In this document: positions 34,722-45,498 of the stretch, one piece after another
Layout: each line of letters begins with the position of its first letter
Position numbering within the stretch: the stretch's first letter is position 1
NCBI GenBank assembly: GCA_030267905.1
Contig: BRXX01000316.1
Location: forward strand, 19,522 to 83,521
Source: Triparma verrucosa
Lineage: Eukaryota > Sar > Bolidophyceae > Parmales > Triparmaceae
DNA: 64,000 bases
Direction of reading: 5' to 3'
Made by a program: the position numbers and the translations under genes
Notes under the pieces: generated by a model
Seen by the model: the letters and a program-made list of their open reading frames with translations, nothing else
Told to the model about the DNA's origin: nothing
Database searches by the model: none

Positions 34722-36180
34722 CATGGATGGTACCATGGATGGTACCATTGATCGTAGTCCGCAAACTCCTTCAACTCCCAAACCGTACACTCCTGCCTCC
34801 CCCTTAACAACCCCCTCCCATCCTCCCCATCCATCCGTCTCCACCTCTTACCTGTCCCCCCCTCCTTCAAACCGTACTCATCCTCTCCTCTCCCCCCCTC
34901 CCTCCCCCTGGGGTTCCCCCACCGGCACTAACCTCCAATCCGACATCTTATCAGCCTGCACCGACACAGCCTTCTCCCTCGCCTCCCCCACAAAAAAATG
35001 GGACCACACCAAAACAATCTTCCGCCTCTGCGAGTCAAAATCCCTCGACTCCAAAAAGCTCTCAAAATTCCAATCAAAAATAACTAAAAACCCCCACCTC
35101 CTACATTCCCGATCAACAAATTTAACGCCCTTAACCCCAGACGGTTATACTCCCCTCTTAGCGAGTTGTCTACATTCCAACCTCCCAATCTTAACCTACA
35201 TCCTCTCCACCTCCCCATCCTTAATAACCCAAAAAACCATAACAGGTTCAACCCCCCTCCACATCGCCGCGTCATCAAATTTCATTAAAGGCGTAGAGCT
35301 ATTATTAACTTACATGATTAATCCTATACCTAAAGGTATTAACGCTCCTATAAATTTAAGTAACGAGACGCCTGCGTGTTTAGCATTTAAAAAGGGTTAT
35401 AAAAAACTAGCTAATTTATTGGTTGAGGATGGGGATTTTAGCGTGTTACATATTTTACCTATTTCCGGACGAAAATTTTATTTTAAAGGTGTTGAATGTG
35501 GGGAAGGGTTTATTAAAGGTTGGAGAGATGATATGGAAGACTGTAGTATTATAAAAGATCATTTCGTTGCGGTTATGGACGGGCATGGGGGTGTTAAGGT
35601 TGCAGAGATTGTTGCTGATCATTTAAATGAGGAGAATGAATGGGGGGAAGAGTTTACAAGATTGGATGAAATGTGTAAAGGTGTGGAAGGGGGGAGTACG
35701 GTTTGCGGGGTTAAGTGGGATGAGGAAGTTATTGAGTGCGTTAATTTAGGGGATTCGAGGGCTGTGGTAGTGAGGGGAGATGGGAAGGTTGAGCAGATTA
35801 GTAAGGAGGTTAGCGTTGAGGAGGATAGGGAGAGGATCGAGAAGGCGGGGATGAAAATCGTTGAGGGGAGGGTTCAGAGGAAGGAGGGGGAGAGCATCGC
35901 GATGAGCAGGGCCATGGGGGATTGGGACTACAAGAAGACGGAGCCCAAGGGGATCGTCGCGACGCCGTGCGTGGAGAGGGTGGGGAGGGACGGGGCGGAG
36001 TTCATCGTCGTCGCGTGCGACGGGATATGGGACGTTATGAAGAACGAGGAGGTGGGGGAGTTCGTTAAGGGGTTTGGGGGGGGGGTTGTGGAGTGCGCGG
36101 ATGCGCTGTGTAGGGAGGCGTGGAAGAGGGGGAGCGAGGATAACTGCAGCGTTGTTATTGTGAGGTTTTTTTTAAACTGA
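34438..36180 (+). CDS. Ankyrin repeat-PP2C protein phosphatase
   Basis: Single-exon gene of 580 aa. The N-terminal 110 residues carry poly-Thr and poly-Asn runs from ACT and AAT microsatellites, then Pro-rich sequence. Two or three ankyrin repeats cover about 228-325 (DGYTPLLASCLHSNLPILTYIL, GSTPLHIAASSNFIKGVELLL). The PP2C domain spans about 340-578, with GWRDDMEDC, AVMDGHGG, NLGDSRAVVVR, AMSRAMGDWDYK, VACDGIWDVM and SEDNCSVVIV. The metal-binding Asps of each motif are present, so it should be an active Mn/Mg-dependent Ser/Thr phosphatase; it is a little shorter than usual between motifs. The coding strand switches from very C-rich (about 34780-35280) to very G-rich (about 35480-36170). Confidence 0.9.
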
Positions 36181-36307
36181 AGGGAAAAGCCGCTGTACTT
36201 TTTTTGTGTTAGCCGAAGATAAAATAGAAATCCGTTCGTTATTCAAAAATATATTGTTTTAATTGGCGATATTTATTTAGATTGCGACTGCGACTTGTCA
36301 GCGTAGT

Positions 36308-36779
36308 TCAGAACCAAGACTTCTTCACCTTGACCTGCGACGAGCAAAGCGAATAAACGAATTAGAATTGTGTAGCGGTGACAGTGGCGTCGATATCCGA
36401 ATCTAGACTGAAGCTACTAACGCAGCCAGGAAGGAATAAAATAAGAACACAATAAGCGCATCTCTCTCACCTCCTTTGGCCCTGACCCCTTCGCCACTGT
36501 GTTGAACCTGAACTTCGGCGCCCCGCAAGGCGGGCAAGCGTAGCTCTTGGGGAGCTTGTCCCACGCCGCCGTCCCCTTCGTGAAGACGTACCCGCAGTCC
36601 TTGCAGACGTAGTCGACGGGTGTTCCTGGTGCGGGCTTAGCAGCGCCGCCGAAGAAATTCAGGGAGGTTGACGAAGGTCGCTGAAGGGAAAGGGAAGTTG
36701 AGGGAGCGAGGTGGAAGGAGTAGCTCGCTGAAAGGAAGAGCGCGAGGATGAACACAATTGAGTGGCGGAAGCTGTTCAT
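36308..36779 (-). CDS. Plastid-type rubredoxin
   Basis: Two exons (36471-36779, 36308-36334) encode 111 aa. Residues 1-21 are a signal peptide ending SASYS-F, then a Ser/Thr/Pro-rich transit-like stretch, as in heterokont plastid preproteins. The rubredoxin fold follows at about 56-100, with CKDCGYVF and CPPCGAPK giving the two C-x2-C iron knuckles. Rubredoxins transfer single electrons; plastid ones help assemble photosystems. Unlike plant RBD1/ENH1, no C-terminal membrane helix is seen; exon 2 adds only eight residues (VKVKKSWF). The intron ends in TTGCTCGTCGCAG. Confidence 0.85.
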
Positions 36780-37108
36780 ATTGGTTGCTATGAACTGCTT
36801 AGTCGGAGTTGGTTTCGAGGTGTCGGGTTAGAAAAGAGGTTTTGTGAGAGACTTGGTCACTTAACGGTGAGGTTTATCGAGAGATAGTTGTCAGGATAAG
36901 CGGCTGTTATGCTGTCTGTATATGTACCTGAACGTTTAAAGTGTTTGGCAGACTTTTGGGAAATGGCTGAAAAGTTTGAGGACAGTTTTGCAAAACAACT
37001 CAGAATAAACGCATCACATCCACGGTCGTCGCAGTTTTAGCAACCCTAACACTACTCGACTACCCGAATAAACGCATCACATCCACAGTCGTCGCTACAT
37101 TTGCTGCA
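36780..37108. other. Divergent promoter region with a 30-bp direct repeat
   Basis: No gene is seen. Bases 37003-37032 and 37066-37095 are 30-bp direct repeats with one mismatch, beginning GAATAAACGCATCACATCC and ending GTCGTCGC, just upstream of the helicase start. Confidence 0.65.
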
Positions 37109-39033
37109 ATGTTCTTAAGTCCCGTGGTAACCCTCGTTTTCACCCTCGTCTTCTCCACTGCAAGCGCCCTGAACCTCCCGTCGAATAAGCTCCAAACAAA
37201 GTTCATGCGGAGTTTGGCAGCTGAGGATTTCAAGACGTTGAGCGAGCTGAAGAAGGACGGAGTCATTTTGCCTCAAGTCAATTACGACGATGATGTTCCT
37301 GAGGTGAGTCTGCGACGATGAGCGACGATGATGAGCGACGACTATTAGCGACGACACGACACTCAGCACGATACTGAGGCAACATAAAAACTGACCCCTC
37401 CACATTACTACTGCGCTACTACCACAGTGGCTGGCTGAACGCCTAAAAGCTCTCTCCTTTCCCTGTCCTACTCTGATCCAATCCTCCTTCCAAAGCTCTC
37501 CTCCTTCTTCTTACCTGTGCTCGCCCCCCGGCTCTGGCAAAACCCTCGCCTACCTTACGAAGCTCCTGACGGCGCTGACACCGACTCTGAGGGAGCGGGA
37601 GATCTGCAGGGACCCGTTCACGGGCGAGGGCGGCGACCTCCCTCCTCTTGCTTGCGTGGTCCTTCCTACCACTCCGTTGTTGAGGTGAGGCCCCGAAGGA
37701 AGCAAAGCGACCAAGGTCCGAGAACCGAGCGAGGAGCGGCAAATTCTCACTCGTCCCTTCGCTCCTCGGCTCGCTCCGCTCCTCTGCAGTCAAGTCAGCC
37801 TGGTCGTCTACCAGCTCTTGGGAGGGAATTTGAGGAAGCCCAAGACGGAGGGATTGGACACTGCCTACGACGACTGGGTTCCCGGATCGGAGCTGAATTA
37901 CTTCAAGTACAGCGGCCCGAAGCACAGCAAGGTCAAGGTCGCCCTCGGGGACGACAAGTGGTGGAACAGCGACATCCTCATCACCACAAGCGAGTGGTTC
38001 AAGGAGAACTACCAGGACATGCCCGAGACCGTCAAGAACGTCATCTACGACGAGTGCGACGACGACTTGAGTGTGTACGATATCGTGACGGGCCTATCCA
38101 TCGATAAGACTTTGGTTTATTCCACTCCGAGGTGAGGGGCGTCCACTTTGTCGATGCTGCATCTTTGTTCACCGTTACTCTAACTCGAGAATGTCATTTC
38201 GTGGCGCAGCTTCACTCCGACCTACCCCCTCCCTTGGCACAACGAGACGGTCGGGCTCGATTCTCCTCCGAGCTTCATAGTCGCGGACAGCGGGCCAGTC
38301 GACATCGTTGAATGCAACGAGAACAACAGGTTGTTCAAACTCATCAGGTACCTTAGGGGGAAGGACACGGCTCAGATGGTGTACTTCAAGACTTACGCCG
38401 ACGTCAAGAAGGCGCTGCCAGTTGTTAGGGAAGGGCTGTGGGGGATTCACAACGTCAGCAGTTTGATTCCCTTCAGGGAGGGGGGTTTCAATCCCGTCTT
38501 GCAGGTGGACGCGTTCAACAGGGGAGAGGTGAGTGAGAAAACGAAGACGGGAGGGAGCGAAGCGACCGAGAGCCCAAAACGAGGATATATATATATATAA
38601 TATATAATATATCATATATATAAGTGCTCTTCGTACGCCGCATTTACTAACTATTTCGTCGCAGGTGACTTGCTTGCTAGTCGCAGAGGAGATGGCAAGA
38701 GGTATGGACTTTCCGTTTTTGGGCGGCGTCAATATTATCGGAAGGGTGGAGAGGGAGGACCAGGTTCGAGGCAGGGTCAACAGGCTAGGGTCCGGGAACG
38801 ACAACGGCTCCGTGACGTATTTCCTGTGCGAGGGGGAAGGAGAGGGATTAGACGGAAACGTTATGGAGGTCGACGAGGGCATCAAGGGAATCCTGAAGAA
38901 GGTGGAGGAGTGGGGAGACGAGCAGTGGGAAGACGGAGGGGGAGATTTGGAGGATGTGAGGAGGTGGCTGGATGACATGATGACGGGATACGACAACGAC
39001 GATGACGGCAGTGAGGATGATAAAGTGGAATGA
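37109..39033 (+). CDS. Divergent DEAD-box RNA helicase, possibly organellar
   Basis: Five exons (37109-37303, 37428-37684, 37790-38131, 38210-38528, 38665-39033) encode 493 aa. The start gives a signal-like leader ending TASA-L, then a polar stretch, which could send it to the plastid or ER. Helicase motifs in order: Q motif (FPCPTLIQ), Walker A (PPGSGKT), Ia as VLPTTPLL, Walker B DECD, III as STP, V as EEMARGMDFP and VI shortened to RVNRLG. DEAD-box enzymes use ATP to unwind short RNA duplexes. DECD for DEAD, and RVNRLG where HRIGRTGR is usual, mark a divergent branch. Introns 2 and 4 carry the repeated TCG-rich block, with intron 2 able to fold back on itself. Confidence 0.8.
38579..38625. 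repeat. AT-rich microsatellite in an intron
   Basis: Imperfect TA dinucleotide tract inside the last helicase intron. Confidence 0.85.
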
Positions 39034-39182
39034 TGGAATGAATTTGAATTTTTCGTACAAAGCGCTTCTTAAAACCCTTCTCCTCAAATGCTCTTAAAAC
39101 CCTTCTCCTTGACCGACTTCCTGTCGTACCCCCCTAGTCTCAACCCCCCTCTCTGTTACAACAACACAACGAGTACTGGTAA

Positions 39183-42011
39183 CTAGTACCGCCCCCTGCG
39201 ATCGGATCCAGGAGGGTACTGCTGCTGGTGTTGTTGCTGCTGCTGCTGGTGTCCCTGCGTCCTAATTCTCGCCGCCGAATGCTCCCCTCCCGCGGCGTAG
39301 GACAACGGCGGGCTCGGGTTCTCGGTCGCAGCCGCGTAGCCTTGGGGAAGACTCGAACCGCTCGAGGAAGACTTGGCGATTGAACGAGCGATGGCGGAGT
39401 GGACCGGCTTCAAGTCGGCGAGGGAGGGCGAGGAGATCTTGATGGGATTTCCTCGCGCAGGAACGACGCAGATGAAATACACCGGCGCGTGCGAGCCCTT
39501 TAGCTGCGCAATTTGCGGCCCATTGAGGTCGTTAACGATGCGAGCGCCTCTCAACGAGAACTGCAGAGGGTTAGAATACGTGTTGTGGCAATAGGAACAG
39601 AATTGTATCTTCTCACCTCCTTGACCTTGACGGAGAGCTTCCTCTGGCTCGTTACCTCCAGGACGGCAATGTCCATCTCGTCCTTCGAGCGGTACATCAT
39701 GAGCATGTGGGGAGGCGCGATGATTCCCCCAACGACACAGTATTTCGGCTGTGGCGATTGGCGAGCGGAGCGAGTAGAGGAGCGAAGCGACGAGTTAGAA
39801 TACGCAGCAGTGACTTGTCGTTGAGCGAAGCGACCCACATTCGAATCGACCCACATTCTCAGCTTTGCTTTTCGCGAAATCTCACCTTAAATCCAGACGA
39901 CTTTGAGGGGGGGCGTAGGTCCGGCGTGTCGTACTTGACCATATGGAACCCCTCGTCGAAGGTGACGGGGATCTCCATTCTGCAGAACTTGAGCATCAAG
40001 GGACGAGAGCCCTTGCGCACTTCGTTAGCGGCGGCGCGGGCGGTTTGAACGCTAACGCCGTTCACCTCCGTGCACACGTCTGCGAAGAGCGAAGCGAAGA
40101 GGGAAGCGACGAGTTAGTTTTATGACAAACCGAATGACGCATTCGCTCGTTCTTCTTACCTCCCACCCTGACACCGGCCTGCGAGGCTCCACCCTGGCTG
40201 GCCACGAAGGCAACGACCGGGCGCTCGGCGAGCTGCTTTACGATCTCCTTATCGACGGTCCTGAAACAGGTGGTCGTAAGCTCGGTCGCCTTGTAGAACA
40301 TCACGCCCAGGATGGGCGCGAAGACCTTGGCTTCGAACTCGCGGCCGACGGGGAGAGAAGGGGCGGAGCCCGACGGTTTCTCGTCGTCGAAGCTGCGACG
40401 AGAAAAGGACGAGTTAGAAGGAATAAGAGCGTGCGTCGTTATCTCCCTCTCTCTCACCTATCCGAAAAAGACCGTGAGAGGGTCGGGACAAAAACTCCCT
40501 CGGCGTTCTTCTCCGCCTCGGGGTTGGAGAACCCGAAGACGGAGTCCATCCCCGCAAAAATGTCGTCGACAACAGGTGCGGGGGGAGCAGGGGGAGGAGG
40601 AGGAGGTTGGGGGGGGCGGGGGGAGTATTGCGGCGCTGGGGCGCCATAGTTCGGGGCAGGGGCGCCGTAGTTTTGGGCAGGGGCGCCGTAGTTTTGGGCG
40701 GGGGCGCCGAAGTTTTGGGCGGGGGCGCCGAAATTTTGGGTCGGGGCGCCGTAGTGCGGGGAGGGGGCGCCGTAGTTCGGGGTGGGGGTGGGGGCGCCGT
40801 AAGGGGAGTGGGGGTGGCCTTGCTGCTGCAGCTGGTGCTGCTGCTGCGGCTGCTGATACTGCTGCTGCATCATGGTCGCTTGAGTCGGTTGCTGTACCAC
40901 TGCCACAGTGCCGAAGTGCTGCTGCTGCTGCGGCTGCTGCTGCGGCTGCTGCTGCGGCTGCTGCTGCTGCTGCTGCGGCTGGTACTGTTGCGGTGGGGTC
41001 GGGGGACGCAATCCCGTACCGAATCCCATTTGTTGGGGAAATGCCGCGGGAGGAGCAACAGGAGACGCCGCAACCGCGGGTGCCTGAGGCACAACAGCGA
41101 GCGGAGCGGGAGGAGCAGGTGGCGCCGGAGCGGGCGGAGCAGGCGGCGCTTGAGCAGGAGGAGCCGGACTCTTCTGCAACGAGCGACGTTATCGAGTTAG
41201 AACAGCACATATAGTCTAAAACTACAGCAAGTTCATCGCTTCGCTAGTGTGCCTCACCTGCTCCTCAATGCTGAAGTTGGCAAAAGAGTCGTCAAATTCA
41301 TTCTGAGCCGCCGCAGGGGGCGGGTTGTCAAACGGAGATGGATTCACGTGGGGAGCCACGGGGCTCAGCACGCTACCAACCGCCACAGGCGTCGCACCGG
41401 AGGGCGGGAAGAAGTCCAAACTGCTGGACACGAACGGAGCCGGGGGGGGGAGAGCAGCGGGCGGAGCCGGTGGGGGGAGAGTAGCGGGAGGCGGGACCAC
41501 AACGAAGCCAGAGCTATCGTTGCTCCCCGGCTCAGCCTGTTGTTGCTGTCCCTGCGGGGCATACTGCTGTTGGGGCTGGCCGTACGTTTGCTGCTGGGAG
41601 GGCGGCTGCTGGCCATAGCCTTGTCCGTCAAATGCCACCGGCGGAGGAGGCGGCGCCGCCGGAGCGGGAGTCCTTGGCGCCTCAGGGAAGGTGTTAAAGG
41701 CGGCGAATGGATCCGACCTGTGCGTAATGGGTGTGTGTTGTGGGAAGCGAGGTGGAGTTAGATTAAAATTGCGGGGTTGAGAGCGGATTAGGAGGCAAGT
41801 TAAGTGAGAAGCCTGTGGGAGAAATTTACCGGCTTGTCGTTGCGAAACTATTAATGTTGAGTACACGACGGTTCTGCGGTATGTCTCGCGTTGAGAGAGG
41901 GATAGCCGCGAAGTGGTGCAGCGGACAAAACGGTTTGAGTCTTCGAAACGGACGTTTGACTTACATGCTGAGAGGATTCTGAAACAATGAAAAATCCACT
42001 TTCATTCCCAT
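39183..42011 (-). CDS. Pro/Gln-rich adaptor-like protein with a PDZ-like domain
   Basis: Seven exons (41965-42011, 41258-41717, 40458-41173, 40160-40392, 39886-40079, 39617-39748, 39183-39560) encode 719 aa. The first ATG (42011) gives MGMKVDFSLFQNPLSMSDPF. Residues 20-400 are low complexity: Pro/Ala/Gln runs and tandem NYGAPAQ units (DNA about 40640-40800). They include DPF, NPSPF and DDSFANF motifs of the kind found in endocytic adaptors. A PDZ-like domain follows at about 420-520 (FVASQGGASQAGV, CTEVNGVSV, GSRPLMLKF). A beta-rich stretch that could be PH-like comes next (KYCVVGGIIAPPHMLMMY). The combination is not one I recognise. Four of six introns carry the TCTAACTCGTCGC block. Confidence 0.65.
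39749..39885 (-). repeat. Exemplar of the repeated intron 3' block (introner-like)
   Basis: Read on the minus strand this intron ends TATTCTAACTCGTCGCTTCG, then CTCCTCTACTCGCTCCGCTCG, then CCACAG. Closely related 3' ends (branch TTCTAAC, then TCG/CTTCGCTC-rich sequence, then TCGTCGCAG or CTCGCAG) occur in introns at 1047-1139, 1847-1969, 3519-3591, 9141-9269, 19070-19188, 23797-23896, 27174-27310, 27682-27765, 28639-28769, 30602-30676, 36335-36470, 37685-37789, 38529-38664, 40080-40159, 40393-40457, 41174-41257, 46329-46407, 46548-46606, 46707-46793, 47591-47691, 48064-48136, 48840-48932 and 49893-49954. The degree of match varies. All lie in the transcription orientation of their gene. Confidence 0.85.
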
Positions 42012-42078
42012 CTATTTACAATACAAATTCTCTGCTCTAAGCCGCCCTTGTGACACTTGCGCGACTTCTCGCTTTAAG

Positions 42079-43500
42079 ATGGAAGTACAGCTATCGGACG
42101 ACATATGGTTCGTCATTATATCATATGTTGGCGGCCTCAAACCCTTTGAACCCCTCCTCCAAATACGGCAAGATATCTCGGCATGCTCCGCGCTCCTAAA
42201 GCAAAAGGCAGAGGAGGTGGCCTTCGAAATATGTGCCTGTTTCACGGGTAACGTTTCCGATAGTAGCGGCCACGGCGTCGCTCGAAACACACACGTTGAC
42301 GGCTACGTCCTCCTATTACAATACCTTCGACCCAGCCCTTTGGGTCTCGTCGCGAACGATTACCACTTCTGCCTCAGCCTCGCCTTTCGCAAGTATGGTA
42401 TCCCTGATTATATTGCACGAAATACTCTCGAGACCTTTGCGTTCCGCATCCGCAAGGAGTTGGAGGACGATCCAGTGACTTTATCGATCCTCGAAATTGT
42501 TGTTGCCTCTCGCCTTTCTCCGGATCAGTACGTCTTCCATCTCCTATCCTCATGGAGTAATTTCTACCCAATTTCATATGGCTCCACAGCAGTACATAAA
42601 TTCATTTACCGACTCCAAAATTCTTCTACCAGTACTTCCAGTTTCTACTCCAACCCCCGCACCTCCGACACAGAGATTTGTAATCTCTACGACGCCGGTT
42701 TGAGCCTGACGGACGACCTCGCCTTCGTTCATAACAATTACGGTCACAGTCGCACGACTGATCTAAGCTCCAAAATAACGTCAAGCGCCGGTTTCAAAGG
42801 AAGGCGACAGTTCTTGTGTACGCGTGAAACTCTCCGCCACCCTAGCAGCGCAATCTTCAACCGCAGGACGTTCAAACTTTACGAGCAGAACAGCGACGAG
42901 GTCTTACTCCTGACTGCGACGACCGGCTCAGCCTCGTCAAATATCAAGATCTCGCAGGCGACAGGGGACGTCTGCGCTATTTTGAAATCGAACCTGACGA
43001 AGACGAAATATACTGCCACGTCGGTCGTGGACGGTGTGGAAGGCGTTGAGATTGCCAATATCGAGATACTAAATTCGAACCTTCTGACAGTCACCAATCT
43101 CCCTCGGACGAATCGAGTTTTAATTCCGAAGGGGTGTGGAACGGGCGAAGACTCGATTGACCTGAAGCACGAGTGGAGGTATGGCGACATTGAGAGAGGG
43201 AACGGGGACGAATTCAATGCACATTCACGCGTCTTAGGCTTCCGTAACGTTGACCCAGTCTGGAACGACGATGTCAGCGCTTTCACGTTGAACTTTGCCG
43301 GGAGGGTCACCTACCCGAGCGTCAAGAATTTCAAGCTCAAGGCGCTCGGAGGAGGACCTGACGAGCTGATCGTAATGCAGTTCGGCAAGGTTGGGAGAGA
43401 CGGGTTCCAGATGGATCTATCCCACCCGCTGAGCGTGCTACAGGGGTTCTGTATTGCGCTGGCGAACCTTGAGTATAAGAAAGGATTAGCTTTATTTTGA
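42079..43500 (+). CDS. Tubby-like protein
   Basis: Single-exon gene of 473 aa. The C-terminal ~220 residues form a Tubby domain. It starts near RRQFLCTRETLRHPSSAIF and ends with the family signature, VLGFRNVDPVWNDD, LNFAGRVTYPSVKNF, MQFGKVGRDGFQMD and HPLSVLQGFCIALANLEYK. Tubby domains form a beta-barrel around a helix and bind PI(4,5)P2 at membranes; in animals and protists they also deliver receptors to cilia. The N-terminal 240 residues are helical and start with IWFVIISYVGG, which may be a degenerate F-box, as in plant Tubby-like proteins. That part is inference. Confidence 0.9.
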   Translation: MEVQLSDDIWFVIISYVGGLKPFEPLLQIRQDISACSALLKQKAEEVAFEICACFTGNVSDSSGHGVARNTHVDGYVLLLQYLRPSPLGLVANDYHFCLSLAFRKYGIPDYIARNTLETFAFRIRKELEDDPVTLSILEIVVASRLSPDQYVFHLLSSWSNFYPISYGSTAVHKFIYRLQNSSTSTSSFYSNPRTSDTEICNLYDAGLSLTDDLAFVHNNYGHSRTTDLSSKITSSAGFKGRRQFLCTRETLRHPSSAIFNRRTFKLYEQNSDEVLLLTATTGSASSNIKISQATGDVCAILKSNLTKTKYTATSVVDGVEGVEIANIEILNSNLLTVTNLPRTNRVLIPKGCGTGEDSIDLKHEWRYGDIERGNGDEFNAHSRVLGFRNVDPVWNDDVSAFTLNFAGRVTYPSVKNFKLKALGGGPDELIVMQFGKVGRDGFQMDLSHPLSVLQGFCIALANLEYKKGLALF

Positions 43501-43557
43501 AACGCAGTTTAGTTTTCTCCTTTACATCGTCCTCACTCTCTCTCTCACACTTCAATC

Positions 43558-44968
43558 CTAGAACATATTCATTGTATCCTTCCCGCTTAAGTCCCAGCCC
43601 TTGATTATGTCTTCGTCGAACGTCGAGGCTCCAAAAAACATCTCCATCACGGTTGTAACATTGGATATGTTCCACAAAGACAGATCGCAGTTGAACGGCG
43701 AGGCATAACAGAATATCTGCTGCATGGTTGTAACGTTGGATACGTCCCATGAAGACAGATCGCTGTTGAACGACGAGGCATGATAGAACATCGCCTCCAT
43801 GGTTGTAACGTTGGATACGTCCCAAGAAAACAGATCACCGTTGAACACCGAGGCACCATCGAACATATACTCCATGGTTGTAACGTTAGATACGTCCCAA
43901 GAAGACAGATCGCCGTTGAACAACTTGCATCCATGGAACATAAACCCCATATCTGTAACGTTGGATACGTTCCACGAAGACAGATCGCAGTTGAACGACG
44001 AGGCGTTAACGAACATCTCCGCCATGGTTCGAGGCACCATCGAACATCCCCTCCATGGTTGTAACGTTGGATACGTCCCACGAAGACAGATCGCCGTTAA
44101 AGGACAAGGCTGCGATGAACATCCACTGCATATTTGTAACGTTGGATACGTCCCAAGAAGACAGATTGCTGTTGAACGCCGAGGCTTCAAGGAACATCTT
44201 CTCCATGGATGTAACGTTGGATACGTCCCATGAAGACAGATCGCCGTTGAACGCCGAGGCTCCAGCGAACATCCAATCCATCGCTATAACGTTCGACACG
44301 TCCCACCTTGATATATCCTCATTAAAGCTTTCTGACGCTTCTCCAATACCACCACCCTCCTCATCAGTAGCACTAAACAAAAACCCCATGCTCGTCACCT
44401 CCGACGTGTTCCAAATACTAATAGGACCGTAAATCTCCCTCGCCGCCTCAACATCCTCACACCACGCCTTCGCAGCTACCTTTATATCAGCGTCGCTCCG
44501 CTTCAACATCGCGTCCAATCTCGGTTTCGCTCTTAGACGGAAGCCCCTCGCTAACTGCGTCGCTACATGAAGCGAATCGAAACCAGAAAGGAACGAGACG
44601 ATGTACCCCTGAACATCCTCATTGAGTCGAGGGATTTTAGACCTCGCCTTAATCGTCTCAGCGAGGAGGGCGGCGAGTGCGGCCTTCTTCATCTGATTTG
44701 TGCAGAAAAATGTCCTTCTAAGGGTTCGCTCGTACGTGATGAACTCTGAGTTCAGCTTGGCCTTCAGGGCAGCCATAGACATGGTCAAAATGTCAACGGA
44801 GACTCCTTTGGAGGGAGATGACAAATCAAGCCCAAAAATAAAATTCTCTACGTCCTCAACTCCGCTCTCCAGATTTTTCATCTCATCATCACCATGAATC
44901 TCGGTGGCTGCTCGCTTCGCCATGATCTGAACCGAAAGCGCAATAAAATGGAGAAAATCGAGAAGCAT
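43558..44968 (-). CDS. BspA/DUF285 repeat protein with an internal frameshift
   Basis: Two overlapping frames form one gene. From ATG at 44968 (or 44923, MAKRAATE) the first frame encodes a helical N-terminus with an F-box-like segment (IPRLNEDVQGYIVSFLSGFD). Then come 25-residue DUF285 repeats with core DLSSWDVSNVTTM and EMF. At about 44035 a repeat is cut short after MFDGAS, and the repeats continue in another frame down to the stop at 43558. The junction looks like loss of 44 bases between two units, which shifts the frame. DUF285 repeats build LRR-like solenoids on the surface of bacteria, protists and algae. The gene may be a pseudogene, or this may be an assembly error in the repeats. 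Confidence 0.75.
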
Positions 44969-45100
44969 CTTTTTCGCAGGTCAAATCCCACTTTCAAGCT
45001 CATCAATTTTTATCGAAAATATCACCACACGAACGATTCAACGCGTCTAAGAAATTTCCACTAGTCTACTAAGACCAAGACCCACTCGTGGACCGTCCTT

Positions 45101-45461
45101 ATGTCTATTCATTGTTCAGAGGAAGGTTTTAAGGAGAGGTTTAAGGAGGAGAAAATCGCCATCTTCGGCGCCGACGCTGTCCTCACTGATTACGAAGTGA
45201 TGGCGCTAACCAACTTCATAGACTACCTTGATTCGCAACTTTTAGTCGAGGGGAGAAGAGAGACCCCCCCTCGTCATTTTCGTCATCCTCTGCATCCTCC
45301 TTGGCCACTTACACGTCGGGCCAATCTGTGTCTTATTCCTCTTATTGCTCAGAGGACGACTTTGAGAAGTTTCGATATACACTCATGAAATTTCGAGTCA
45401 TGATTCTCTCTCGAAACTTGAGGTCGAGGTCGAGGTCACTGGAAGGTGGGCGGACGAAGAC

Positions 45462-45498
<37 letters not shown>

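Noticed and set aside
40312..41214. Plus-strand 300-aa frame rich in Arg, Gly and Ala
   Set aside because: It mirrors the Pro/Gln/Ala low-complexity exon on the minus strand, which has proper splice sites on both sides.
43780..44432. Long plus-strand frames antisense to the DUF285 repeats
   Set aside because: They repeat with the same 75-base period as the minus-strand repeats and have no independent features; the minus-strand DUF285 frames explain the openness.
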